DNA of 64,000 nt from Paenibacillus kribbensis. GTDB lineage: Bacteria; Bacillota; Bacilli; Paenibacillales; Paenibacillaceae. Both the position numbers and the translations under genes were made by a program. The stretch spans positions 2,629,501 to 2,693,500 of the forward strand of contig NZ_CP020028.1 in the NCBI RefSeq assembly GCF_002240415.1. Direction: 5' to 3'. Shown here piece after piece: positions 47,181 through 56,327 of the stretch. The notes under the pieces were generated by a model. It saw only the letters and a list, made by a program, of their open reading frames with translations, was not told where the DNA came from and searched no databases. How positions within the stretch are numbered: position 1 is the stretch's first letter; every line of letters starts with the position of its first letter.

Positions 47181-48236
47181 GTGGAGGTGGGCAATATCGT
47201 TTCACGCAAGGAAGTAGCAGAACTCGCCGGCGTGTCTGAAGCGACGGTGTCGCGGGTATTGAACGCGGCTGGTCCCATCAAGGAAGATACGCGGAGAAGG
47301 GTCTTGGACGCCGCCAACCAGCTTGGATATGTTCCCAGTGCGCTGGCCCGCAACTTTGCCCGAAGCAAGAGCGGTCATCTTGGCGTGGTTATGCCTTATG
47401 TACCGAAGGCGCATCTGTTCTCAGCCTATTTTTTCTCCGAGATGCTGAGCGGCATCGGAAGCAAGGCCAGGGACAGCGGGCTCGATCTGCTGCTATTGTT
47501 CAGGAAGCCGGGGGAAGAGATGGATTACAGCGGTCTTTTCCGCCAGCAAAAGATCGATGCTTGTATCATCCTTGGAGCCAGGGATGACCATGATGAGTTG
47601 GAAGCGCTGAAGAGAATTCAGGAAGAAGGACGTCTGTTCTGCGTCATGAATCACCATTTTGAAGGACAGTCGTTCTGTGAAGTGGATGCAGACCATGTGG
47701 AGGGAAGTCGGATGGCTGTAAGTCACCTCATTGAGCAAGGGTGCAGGCGAATTGCCTTTCTCAACGGACCGGATATCTATTCCAACAGTATTGAGCGGTT
47801 GAAGGGGTACCGCACCGCGCTTCAGGAGGCTGGTATTGAATATGATCATGAGCTGCTTCTGGAGGGCAATTACAGCCGTCGAAGCGGGCTCGAAGCATCG
47901 GCTACAATCGCAGACAGGCTGAATGATATTGATGCCGTATTTGCAGCGAACGACCGGATGGCCATCGGGGTGATGCAGGGTCTGCGCGAGCGCGGAGTGG
48001 AAGTTGACCGATTCCCGGCGTTTGTGGGCTATGACGATTCGGATGCGGCCGAGATGGCCGTTCCGCCACTGAGCAGTGTCCGAGTTCCTTTGTATGAGAT
48101 GGGGGAGCTTGCGGCCTCGAAGCTTATACCGGATTCTCCGGACCTTATTCCAGCCATGGAACTGACCGGGTGCACCTCGATAAGGCAGCTTCTGTCCACG
48201 AAGCTGATTATCAGGGAGTCATCCATTCGGCAATAG
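47181..48236 (+). CDS. LacI family regulator of a Gfo/Idh-ThuA cluster
   Basis: The helix-turn-helix reads [24 protein letters not shown]. The usual family start MVSRKEVAxLAG aligns with an ATC codon at 47196. A GGAGGTGG site at 47183-47190 has good spacing for that ATC and none for the GTG codons at 47181 or 47187, which the site overlaps. So translation may begin at ATC; the GTG at 47181 gives 351 residues. A periplasmic-binding-like effector domain follows, with FVGYDDSDAAEM near the end. It is the first gene of a sugar-derivative cluster. Confidence 0.85.
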   Translation: MEVGNIVSRKEVAELAGVSEATVSRVLNAAGPIKEDTRRRVLDAANQLGYVPSALARNFARSKSGHLGVVMPYVPKAHLFSAYFFSEMLSGIGSKARDSGLDLLLLFRKPGEEMDYSGLFRQQKIDACIILGARDDHDELEALKRIQEEGRLFCVMNHHFEGQSFCEVDADHVEGSRMAVSHLIEQGCRRIAFLNGPDIYSNSIERLKGYRTALQEAGIEYDHELLLEGNYSRRSGLEASATIADRLNDIDAVFAANDRMAIGVMQGLRERGVEVDRFPAFVGYDDSDAAEMAVPPLSSVRVPLYEMGELAASKLIPDSPDLIPAMELTGCTSIRQLLSTKLIIRESSIRQ

Positions 48237-48288
48237 CCCCATTCGTCAAAAATCCGTTGGAACTCAGACCCATAAGGAGGATAACGAC

Positions 48289-49461
48289 ATGTCTAATCGT
48301 CTTCGTATCGGAATGGTTGGCTACAAATTTATGGGCAAGGCTCACAGCAACGCTTACCGTAGTCTGCCCATGTTCTTCCCAAATGCCCCGCTGCAGCCGG
48401 AGATGTCCGTCATCTGTGGGCGCAACGAACAGGGGGTTCAGGCGGCTGCCCGCCAGTTCGGCTGGACCGAGAGTGTTACCAATTGGCGTGATCTGGTAAA
48501 ACGCAACGATATTGATCTTATTGACATCAACGCCCCGAGTGATGCCCATAAGGAAATTGTCGTTGAGGCTGCCCTCCATGGCAAGCATCTGTTCTGTGAG
48601 AAGCCGCTTGCGCTCTCGCTGGCGGATTCTCGTGACATGCTGCAGGCAGTTGAGGAAGCGGGTGTCAGACATATGATCGGTTTCAACTACCGCTTCTCTC
48701 CGGCTGTCCAGTTGGCAAAGCAGTTAGTCAAGAGTGGTCGCCTGGGCAAAATCTATCATTTCCGTGCCTTTTTCCTTCAAGACTGGGTCATGGACCCGTC
48801 CTTCCCGCTAGTATGGCGGCTGCAAAAGGAGGTGGCCGGTTCTGGCTCTCATGGTGATCTTGGCGCTCATCTGATTGATCTCGCCCGATTCCTGGTCGGT
48901 GAGTTCCATGAAGTGATCGGCATGAGCGAGACATTTATCAAACAGCGACCGCTGGCTTTGGAAATGAGCGGACTAAGCTCCAAGGGGAGCGCCGAGGCGA
49001 ATGCACCGATGGGAGAAGTGACGGTAGATGATGCCACGCTGTTCCTGGCACGCTTCGCCGGAGGTGCGCTGGGCAGCTTCGAGGCCACACGGTTTGCTGC
49101 CGGACATCGGAGTACAAATTCATTCGAGATCAACGGGAGTTTGGGCAGTGTGCGGTTTGACTTTGAACGAATGAACGAACTGGAAGTGTATTTCACACAG
49201 GATGAGGAGGACGTGCAGGGCTTCCGCCGCGTGCTCGCCACCGATCCGGCACACAAGTACTCCGAAGCCTGGTGGCCTGCAGGACATACGATTGGCTTCG
49301 AGCATACCTTCACCCACGAGATGCTTGAGATGTTGAGTGCCATCTCCGAAGGACGGCAACCTGTACCGAACTTCCACGACGGGGTTGCTTGTCAGGCTGT
49401 GCTTGAAGCAGTGGAACGATCCGTAGAGGAACGACGCTGGGTATCCATTGAAGAAATGTAA
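48289..49461 (+). CDS. Gfo/Idh/MocA family oxidoreductase
   Basis: The 390-residue protein has the dinucleotide-binding start RIGMVGYKFMGKAHSNAYRS, the EKPLALSLADSRDM signature (the Lys is catalytic) and GDLGAHLIDLARFL. It belongs to the group that oxidises a sugar hydroxyl, often at C3, with NAD(P). It lies 52 bases after the LacI gene and is followed by a ThuA gene, so it probably supplies a keto-sugar to that protein. A GGAGG site precedes the ATG. Confidence 0.9.
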   Translation: MSNRLRIGMVGYKFMGKAHSNAYRSLPMFFPNAPLQPEMSVICGRNEQGVQAAARQFGWTESVTNWRDLVKRNDIDLIDINAPSDAHKEIVVEAALHGKHLFCEKPLALSLADSRDMLQAVEEAGVRHMIGFNYRFSPAVQLAKQLVKSGRLGKIYHFRAFFLQDWVMDPSFPLVWRLQKEVAGSGSHGDLGAHLIDLARFLVGEFHEVIGMSETFIKQRPLALEMSGLSSKGSAEANAPMGEVTVDDATLFLARFAGGALGSFEATRFAAGHRSTNSFEINGSLGSVRFDFERMNELEVYFTQDEEDVQGFRRVLATDPAHKYSEAWWPAGHTIGFEHTFTHEMLEMLSAISEGRQPVPNFHDGVACQAVLEAVERSVEERRWVSIEEM

Positions 49462-49497
49462 CATAATATTACATTCCGAAAGGTGAGTGGATTTCAG

Positions 49498-50226
49498 ATG
49501 AGCAAGGCACTGATTGTATGGGGTGGATGGAACGGACATGAGCCGGAGCAGGTGGCGGCCATTTTTGAACGCATTCTGAAGGAAGAGCGGTTCGAGGTGG
49601 AGGTGTCTAATACCCTTGAAGCCTACCAGGATGCGGAGAAACTGCTTGACCTGGACCTGATCGTTCCGGTGTGGACCATGGGACAGATTGAGCAGGAACT
49701 GGTCAATAATGTCTCGGAAGCGGTTCAAAGCGGCGTAGGCTTGACAGGCTGCCATGGCGGCATGTGTGATGCCTTCCGGAACAATGTAGACTGGCAATTC
49801 ATGACAGGCGGGCAATGGGTTGCCCATCCCGGCAATGACGGGGTGGAGTACATGGTAAACATGAAGCGCGGCTCCAGCCCGCTGCTGGACCATATTCAGG
49901 ATTTTCAGGTCAAAAGCGAGCAGTACTACCTCCACGTAGACCCGGCAGTTGAAGTGCTGGCAACTACACGTTTCCCGGTCGTACCAGGACCGCATTCGGC
50001 CAATGGGCAAGTGGATATGCCTGTTGTATGGACGAAGCGCTGGGGGAACGGCCGCGTCTTCTACAATTCGCTGGGACATCACGCAGATATCATAGATATG
50101 CCTCAAGTGACCGAGATGATGCGCAGCGGGTTCCTGTGGGCTGCTGCAGGCAAACAGGCGGCCGCAGCCCGGGGCAGTTCCCTGTCAGGGGCTTATACGG
50201 GCATGGCAGACAGCCAGCAGCGGTAG
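49498..50226 (+). CDS. ThuA domain protein
   Basis: The AAAGGTGAG site supports the ATG at 49498 (242 residues). The protein has the ThuA pattern KALIVWGGWNGHEPEQVAAIF, VGLTGCHGGMCDAFR and WGNGRVFYNSLGHHADI. The fold is glutamine-amidotransferase-like; in trehalose utilisation loci ThuA works with the Gfo/Idh protein ThuB, and recent work links it to 3-keto-sugar conversion. It lies between two Gfo/Idh genes. Confidence 0.87.
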   Translation: MSKALIVWGGWNGHEPEQVAAIFERILKEERFEVEVSNTLEAYQDAEKLLDLDLIVPVWTMGQIEQELVNNVSEAVQSGVGLTGCHGGMCDAFRNNVDWQFMTGGQWVAHPGNDGVEYMVNMKRGSSPLLDHIQDFQVKSEQYYLHVDPAVEVLATTRFPVVPGPHSANGQVDMPVVWTKRWGNGRVFYNSLGHHADIIDMPQVTEMMRSGFLWAAAGKQAAAARGSSLSGAYTGMADSQQR

Positions 50227-50363
50227 TGCGAACAGGATGAAGCGGCAGGCCACTGGAAGAAATTTTGGCGGCTTGTATCCTCCATGGTTGGAAGGGGACT
50301 GAGTCCAGAAGAGCAGCGGAATGCCATTATCCATTTTTTTGTGAAGGAGAAGGGAGTCCAGGC

Positions 50364-51470
50364 ATGAACAAAATGAAAGTGGGCATTATCGGTTGTGGTA
50401 AAATCAGCGGGATTTACATGGAAAATTGCCATCGCTTTGACATTCTGGAGCTGTCTGCAGTAGCGGATCTGGACCATATCCGGGCAGAGGAGCAGGCGGC
50501 AGCGTACAACGTTCCAAACGTATATTCGGTAGATGAGATTTTGGCTGATCCGGAGATCGAACTCATCATTAATCTGACCATTCCGGCCGTTCACGCCGAC
50601 GTATGCCTCAGAGCCCTTGAGACAGGCAAGCATGTCTATGTGGAGAAGCCGCTTGCGGTCACCCGTGAGCAGGGCCAGGCTGTCTTGGAGCTGGCCCGCA
50701 GCAAGGGACTACTTGTGGGCTGTGCACCGGAGACCTTCTTCGGCTCCGGGATACAGACATCATTGAAGCTGATTGAGGACGGGGTCATTGGCAATCCGGT
50801 AGCTGCTACGGCCTTCATGATGAGCCGTGGGCATGAACATTGGCATCCAGATCCTGAATTTTATTATGCTGTTGGCGGTGGTCCGATGTTTGATATGGGG
50901 CCCTATTATTTGACGGCTCTGGTGCAGTTGCTTGGTCCGATTGCCACTATCTCCGGCATGACAAGCAAGGCGAAGGACCAGCGTACGATTACGAGCGAGA
51001 AAAAGAGAGGACAGACCATCCAGGTCGACATTCCGACCCATGTAGCCGGATTGCTGCGCTTCGAGCAAGGGGCTGTCGGCACGCTTATTACCAGCTTTGA
51101 CATCTTTGGTGGAAGCACTTTGCCGCCGATCGAGGTATATGGTACTCATGGCACGCTGCAGGTGCCTGACCCGAACACGTTCGGAGGGCCGGTACGCTAC
51201 AGGCTGCTGGGTGAGCAGAAATGGACAGAGGTGCCGCTGCTGCCGGGCTACCAGGAGAACACACGGGGCATCGGCGTTGCCGATATGGCCTATGCTGTCC
51301 GCAGCGGACGGCCTCACCGCGCCAGTGGTGAACTGGCCTACCATGTGCTGGAGGCGATGTGGGCGTTCCATGATTCCTCCGATGAGCAGACGTTCTATCC
51401 GATGCAGAGCACATGTCAGCGCCCGGCGGCTTTGCCGGAAAACCTGCCCTTGTATACGTTGGATACCTAA
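50364..51470 (+). CDS. Gfo/Idh/MocA family oxidoreductase
   Basis: A GAAGGAGAAGGG site points to the ATG at 50364 (368 residues). The N-terminus VGIIGCGKISGIYMENC is a Rossmann loop, and VEKPLAVTREQGQAVL holds the catalytic Lys. Downstream GGGPMFDMGPYYLTALVQLLG is typical of the sugar-acting branch. It shares only moderate similarity with the first oxidoreductase of the cluster, so the two may act on different positions or substrates. Terminators follow. Confidence 0.9.
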   Translation: MNKMKVGIIGCGKISGIYMENCHRFDILELSAVADLDHIRAEEQAAAYNVPNVYSVDEILADPEIELIINLTIPAVHADVCLRALETGKHVYVEKPLAVTREQGQAVLELARSKGLLVGCAPETFFGSGIQTSLKLIEDGVIGNPVAATAFMMSRGHEHWHPDPEFYYAVGGGPMFDMGPYYLTALVQLLGPIATISGMTSKAKDQRTITSEKKRGQTIQVDIPTHVAGLLRFEQGAVGTLITSFDIFGGSTLPPIEVYGTHGTLQVPDPNTFGGPVRYRLLGEQKWTEVPLLPGYQENTRGIGVADMAYAVRSGRPHRASGELAYHVLEAMWAFHDSSDEQTFYPMQSTCQRPAALPENLPLYTLDT

Positions 51471-51570
51471 GTAATGTCAGCCTGATGCTGACTCCGCAGC
51501 ATACATTTATAAGACTGAGGGGCTGCCCCAAAAGTCGGTTTTTTCGCCTCCCGCTATAAATGTTTATTTT

Positions 51571-51612
51571 AAAGAACCTCTCAATTTCCAAAAAAATGAG
51601 AGGTTCTTTTCT
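51571..51612 (+). terminator. Terminator after the Gfo/Idh-ThuA cluster
   Basis: AAAGAACCTCTCA pairs with TGAGAGGTTCTTT. Upstream in the same 255-base gap are GTCAGC/GCTGAC at 51476 and a GGGGCTGCCCC motif near 51521. The gap holds no gene. Confidence 0.8.
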
Positions 51613-51725
51613 CTATTTTTATACATATCTTATTGCCAACAAGAAATATTTTACTAGGAATTGAATCTCCGGGGCGGATGGTTCCGCAGCAAGTCCTTAT
51701 CATTCAGTGAGTAGGGGGGATTAAA

Positions 51726-53480
51726 ATGACGATAAAAGACACAGTGGCCCGAACAATTGCCAGGAAAGCAGACGCTAAAGTAGGCGAGATAATAGGTAAA
51801 ACTACCACCAAGGTAGCTGAGGAAATTACAATCCCGATACCTTCCGATTGGGCAATGGGTGGACTGACCAGCGCTGGTATGGAGACGAGTGTTACGAATA
51901 GTTATAAGTCTGGATACATCGACGTGTCTAAGGTGAAGAGACTCAGGCTAGAAAATAACACAATTATGCATAGGGTTAACTTATACAACGCGGCGAAGCA
52001 GATGCTGCGTCAAGCTGCGTTTGATATTAATTATTACACGGTCGATGATGACGTTTACTTTGTAAGAATTGTAGTTGCCGATACAAGCAAAACATCTTAC
52101 CAAGTCTACACCGTAGACATCACAACTACGACAGAACCTATATTTATACCTAGCTCACTTAAATTTGGATTTATGCCAAGTAATGACGCGGCAACTAATG
52201 CGGTTGCACTACAAAGGGCCGTTGATGCGGGAGGCACGATAAGGGTAGAACAGCAAGGCCTCTACGATATCGACAGAGCGATAAAGATCGGGGACAACGT
52301 CACTCTAGATTTTGGTCCAGGTGTCTTTTTAAGGCGCACCACATCAAACGGGTACGTACTCGTCAATAAAGGGGCGTTTACTCGTAGTTACAATAAAAAC
52401 ATTGTAATAAGAGGTTTAAAGCTAATATGCAACGGTAAAGAATCCACTGCGGGCTCAGAATTAATTACCGGGTTGAGAGGTCAAATTTCTTTTTTCTACG
52501 TTAAAAATCTCACAATCGAAAACTTCGAATGTCTCGACCTCCTATCCTATAGTTATTGCGTACAGATATGTACCTTCGAGGATGTGATCATAGACAAGAT
52601 ACGAGTAGAGGGCGGCAAGGACGCGGTACACTTTGGTAGAGGCAGTAGCTTTGTGGTCCGTGATGGAAAATTTAAAACGTACGACGATCCTATAGCGCTA
52701 AACGGGCATGACTACGATACAGGAAATCCACAGCTTGGTTGGATCGAGAATGGCTTAATAGAAAACTGCTACGATTTAGCCGCTGCATCTACGACTGGAT
52801 ACTTCTTACGTGTTCTCGCCGGCGCTTGGGTTGACTGGTTTTCCGGCATGGAGCTGCAAAAGTCAGACACGGTGGTAAGTAATGGGAGATTGTACCGAGT
52901 TGTCGCGAATCCCGACGGCACTAAGTACACATCCACGATGGCACCTACACACGCAAGCGGAACGGTTACTCTCGACGGTAATATTAAATGGGCAATGATA
53001 CAGGACGATGTTACCTACACGGCAGGCTGTAGAAATATCCACTTGCGAAATATCTATCTACAGAAAAATAGACCCGTTGCTGTTAGTATCCACTTTGACA
53101 AGGACAACTACTCCCGTAGTTACTACCCGAACGCAACACCACCCATCCAAAAGAGTATCATTTTGGAAAACATACACATGCAGGCTGACGTGCCCCGATT
53201 AATCACAGCTACTACTCCCGTCGACACAATAAAGCTTGTAAATAGCGAGGTAATGAATACATCAATCGTGCTTTATAATATAAGCACTACTGGTATGACC
53301 TACAGCAACACCAACCTTATTATGATGGGCGTAACGTTCAAAGGTACCGGAGGGCAGAGGCTGGTCAATTGCACGGGCGGTAGAACGGCATCTGTTAAGA
53401 TAATCGGGAGCGTTGTAGAGAATGCAACCTACGTACCTACTTTTTCGTCTGGCGTTACGATCATGGCTAAGGATATATAG
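51726..53480 (+). CDS. Orphan right-handed beta-helix protein, phage tail-spike/pectate-lyase-like
   Basis: The 584-residue protein has a short charged N-terminus, a region with IPIPSDWAMGG and SGYIDVSKVKRLRL, and then repeated turns typical of a parallel beta-helix: IVIRGLKLICNGK, LTIENFECLD, VIIDKIRVEGGKDAVHFGR and IILENIHMQ. Such proteins are often phage tail spikes or sugar lyases that bind polysaccharides. No other phage gene is near. Codon use is unlike its neighbours (frequent ATA, AGG and CTA), which suggests transfer. The start follows TAGGGGGG, and no signal peptide is seen. Confidence 0.65.
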   Translation: MTIKDTVARTIARKADAKVGEIIGKTTTKVAEEITIPIPSDWAMGGLTSAGMETSVTNSYKSGYIDVSKVKRLRLENNTIMHRVNLYNAAKQMLRQAAFDINYYTVDDDVYFVRIVVADTSKTSYQVYTVDITTTTEPIFIPSSLKFGFMPSNDAATNAVALQRAVDAGGTIRVEQQGLYDIDRAIKIGDNVTLDFGPGVFLRRTTSNGYVLVNKGAFTRSYNKNIVIRGLKLICNGKESTAGSELITGLRGQISFFYVKNLTIENFECLDLLSYSYCVQICTFEDVIIDKIRVEGGKDAVHFGRGSSFVVRDGKFKTYDDPIALNGHDYDTGNPQLGWIENGLIENCYDLAAASTTGYFLRVLAGAWVDWFSGMELQKSDTVVSNGRLYRVVANPDGTKYTSTMAPTHASGTVTLDGNIKWAMIQDDVTYTAGCRNIHLRNIYLQKNRPVAVSIHFDKDNYSRSYYPNATPPIQKSIILENIHMQADVPRLITATTPVDTIKLVNSEVMNTSIVLYNISTTGMTYSNTNLIMMGVTFKGTGGQRLVNCTGGRTASVKIIGSVVENATYVPTFSSGVTIMAKDI

Positions 53481-53700
53481 GACACAAACGAATACACCTT
53501 TCGGACGAATGGTCAATCGGCGTAGTTGCTCCTTCGGTTGCCTATAAATCTCTTTGTGTTGTTAAATACACAAATTGAGTTCATTTAACAACTGGTAATA
53601 TAATGAAATATAAGCAGTTGGAGAAGAGAAAAATCGATCAATGTGCATTTATCTTTAACCAGCTGCCTCATTTTCAAAGGTAAAGGAGCAGAGGAGACCT

Positions 53701-54741
53701 ATGTGTACAACCCATGTTCTAAGCGTTCCAAGCGCAAAAGCACCTTTCGAAAAGACAACTATTGAGCGGAGAGAATTACGGCCTAACGACATTTTAATCG
53801 ATATTAAGTATTGCGGGATTTGTCACTCAGATATTCACATTGCCCACAATGATTTTGGCAACGGGGTTTATCCAATGGTACCAGGTCATGAAATTGCAGG
53901 GATCGTGACAGCAATAGGAACAGAAGTTACAAAATTCGCTGTTGGGGATCGCGTTGGTGTCGGCTGCTTTGTTAACTCTTGTGGAGAATGTAAATTCTGC
54001 CTAAGAGGTGAAGAGCAATTTTGTACAAAAGGCGTAGTTATTGTATTTAATTCAACAGACTACGATGGAAATCTTACTTACGGTGGATATAGCCAAAAGA
54101 TTGTTGTAAAAGAACATTTTGTTGTACGTATCCCAGACAGCTTGGATCTGGCTGTAGCAAGCCCGTTATTATGTGCCGGCATCACCACTTACTCTCCATT
54201 AAAACACTGGAACGCAGGCCCTGGTAAGAAGGTTGCCATTCTGGGGATGGGCGGCCTCGGTCATTTAGCCGTTCAATTTGCTCATGCCTTAGGCGCTGAA
54301 GTCACTGTCTTGAGTACAAGTACGAGTAAAAAAAATGAAGCCTTGAGCTTTGACGCAGATCAATTCTATACTACCAGTGATCCCGCAACATTCAAGGAAT
54401 TGGCTGGTCATTTTGACATCATCCTAAACACAGTGTCTGCAAATATTGATGTTGATGCATATTTATCCCTGCTTGAAGTAGATGGATCACTTGTAAATGT
54501 TGGTCTGCCAAACAAACCAGAACAGTACAATATTTTCTCCCTATACGCAGGACGTCGCAGCATTACTGCTTCAAATGTTGGTGGAATTCAAGAAACACAA
54601 GAGATGCTCGATTTTGCTGCTCAGCATGGTATTGCTCCTAAAATAGAGGTAATCCGTGCCGATCAAGTGAATGAAGCATTTGACCGTGTGCTGCACAACG
54701 ATGTGCGTTATCGGTTCGTGATTGACATGGCCACTTTATAA
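53701..54741 (+). CDS. Zinc-dependent alcohol dehydrogenase (cinnamyl-alcohol/YahK-like)
   Basis: The 346-residue protein shows the MDR zinc sites: CGICHSDIHIA with GHE, and the structural CGECKFCLRGEEQFC cluster. The cofactor loop is GMGGLGHLAVQFAHALGAEV. The pattern AGITTYSPLKHW is common to the cinnamyl-alcohol-dehydrogenase group. It reduces aldehydes or oxidises alcohols with NADP(H). A GGAGCAGAGGAG site precedes the ATG. It is transcribed alone. The 220-base gap upstream has no clear feature. Confidence 0.92.
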   Translation: MCTTHVLSVPSAKAPFEKTTIERRELRPNDILIDIKYCGICHSDIHIAHNDFGNGVYPMVPGHEIAGIVTAIGTEVTKFAVGDRVGVGCFVNSCGECKFCLRGEEQFCTKGVVIVFNSTDYDGNLTYGGYSQKIVVKEHFVVRIPDSLDLAVASPLLCAGITTYSPLKHWNAGPGKKVAILGMGGLGHLAVQFAHALGAEVTVLSTSTSKKNEALSFDADQFYTTSDPATFKELAGHFDIILNTVSANIDVDAYLSLLEVDGSLVNVGLPNKPEQYNIFSLYAGRRSITASNVGGIQETQEMLDFAAQHGIAPKIEVIRADQVNEAFDRVLHNDVRYRFVIDMATL

Positions 54742-54921
54742 ACAATTAAAAGAGCCCGTAAAATCTATGATGAAGTAGGGCATGCGCCCCCGAAAGCCTG
54801 TTATTTATTTTATTTAATAACGAATACTGTGATTGTGCAAAGACAACCTTGGCATTTCAAAGACCGGACTTTCTCCTTATATTTCAACGATGGGTTCACC
54901 CACTTCATGTTTTTTACACAG

Positions 54922-54957
54922 AAAAACAGCCATGCTCCTATGAACATGGCTGTTTTT
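54922..54957. terminator. Bidirectional terminator
   Basis: AAAAACAGCCATG pairs with CATGGCTGTTTTT, between the alcohol dehydrogenase and the converging DUF1657 gene. Confidence 0.85.
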
Positions 54958-54969
54958 GTTTCCTCGTTC

Positions 54970-55176
54970 TCAGAAACCTTTGTATTGTGGTTCTTCATTT
55001 TCTAGCTGCTGTACTCGGCTTTCGACTTGCTGCAAAATTTGTTGTGTTTGCTGAGCCGCGTTTGTAAAAAGAGTTTTTGCCTCTTGATTTTGGGTGCTCA
55101 AAGCGAATGTTTCTAAGCTGGCCTGAGCGCTTTTTAATGAAGCAACACACGTTTTGACATCGGAAGCTACGGTCAT
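54970..55176 (-). CDS. DUF1657 protein, spore-associated
   Basis: The 68-residue protein VKTCVASLKSAQASLETFALSTQNQEAKTLF is a DUF1657 member. This family is found near spoVA2-type genes in spore formers. The same motif recurs at the end of the adjacent DUF421 protein (LKKCEADLEMFSLST). An AAAGGAGG site precedes the ATG. On the minus strand, CATTATA at 55250-55256 matches a sigma-G -10, with GTATG upstream but a 20-base spacer, so forespore expression is only suggested. Confidence 0.85.
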   Translation of the reverse strand: MTVASDVKTCVASLKSAQASLETFALSTQNQEAKTLFTNAAQQTQQILQQVESRVQQLENEEPQYKGF

Positions 55177-55438
55177 TTCGTTTCACCTCCTTTAACGAAC
55201 TAAAGGTGTAAGGAACATAAAATACTGCTATTCCTACCCAGGTAACATATATAATGTATCCCCCTTTTTTCGAAATCATACACCAATAAGAGCGATAAAA
55301 AGCCAAATCAAAGGAAGGGAGCTGGAACAAAAAATTTACATTTCAATGAATAAAAAAACGAAAAACTGACGATCTTGCTTATATACCGCTTACCATCAAT
55401 TGGAAAAATTACACTTGGTACAAAGATAAGGGGGGTAC

Positions 55439-56302
55439 ATGATGTCAGATTGGTTGCTTATTATACTACGGACATTGTTAGCGATTGCCGTACTTTTTAT
55501 AATGACTAAGCTATTGGGAAAGAGACAGATTTCCCAGCTATCCCTTTTTGAGTACATAACTGGGATCACGATCGGAAGCTTAGCAGCCTATACTTCATTA
55601 GAGATGGATCAAAAGTGGCATTTAAGTGTCATTTCATTGTCTGTATGGGTAGGCGTCTCTTTAGGAATCGAGTTTTTACAAATTAAGAGTAAAAAAGCAA
55701 GGGATTTTATCGATGGTAAACCAAGGGTCATAATTAAAGACGGAAAAATTCTGGAGGATAACCTTAAGAAGGAACGACTTACCACCGACGAACTGATGGA
55801 ACAGCTGCGAAAAAAAGATGTTTTTCTAGCGTCGGATGTAGAATTTGCGATTATGGAACCGAATGGAGAAATCAACGTTCTGCTAACGAAAGAAAATCAA
55901 CCTCTAACCCCCAAACACCTAGGCATTACAGTCGCACCCGTAAAGGAGCCGCAGGTAGTCATTATGGATGGAAATGTCATGGATGAACCATTAGCTGTGA
56001 TGGGACTCAACCGGGGTTGGCTGGATGCGGAACTCGAAAAGATGGGCGTTTCAATTGAAAACGTGCTTTTTGGTCAGGTAGATGCCTACGGCCAGCTTTA
56101 TGTTGACTTATTTGACGATCAGATCAGAGTCCCTAAGCCTCAGAATAAGGCTACTTTGCTGTCGACTTTAAAAAAATGTGAAGCGGATCTTGAAATGTTC
56201 AGCCTGTCCACCACAGCGCCAAATGCAAAAAAAATGTATGAAGAATGCGCAAAAGAGCTGGAACGGGTCATTAAGGAAGTTAGACCGCTACTCATTCGTT
56301 AG
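55439..56302 (+). CDS. YetF-like DUF421 membrane protein with C-terminal DUF1657 domain
   Basis: The 287-residue protein has two or three N-terminal helices and the DUF421 pattern: TKLLGKRQISQLSLFEYITGITIGSLAAYTS (near residues 23-53), then GKPRVIIKDGKI and LTTDELMEQLRKKDVF. The last 50 residues carry a DUF1657 motif (TLKKCEADLEMFSLSTTAPNAKK), so it is a DUF421-DUF1657 fusion. It opens the spoVAC-AD-AE operon. The AAGGGGGG site precedes the first of two adjacent ATG codons. Confidence 0.87.
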   Translation: MMSDWLLIILRTLLAIAVLFIMTKLLGKRQISQLSLFEYITGITIGSLAAYTSLEMDQKWHLSVISLSVWVGVSLGIEFLQIKSKKARDFIDGKPRVIIKDGKILEDNLKKERLTTDELMEQLRKKDVFLASDVEFAIMEPNGEINVLLTKENQPLTPKHLGITVAPVKEPQVVIMDGNVMDEPLAVMGLNRGWLDAELEKMGVSIENVLFGQVDAYGQLYVDLFDDQIRVPKPQNKATLLSTLKKCEADLEMFSLSTTAPNAKKMYEECAKELERVIKEVRPLLIR

Positions 56303-56327
56303 ATCAGATGATCAGGAGGATTTAAAA

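Noticed and set aside
49120..50106. Minus-strand reading frame of 328 codons
   Set aside because: It lies opposite the Gfo/Idh and ThuA genes, which have clear family motifs and ribosome binding sites; its translation has no recognisable pattern.
51510..51560. Insertion-sequence end at GGGGCTGCCCCAAAAGTC
   Set aside because: It resembles termini of some insertion sequences, but no transposase or partner end is present, and it can also be read as a small hairpin.
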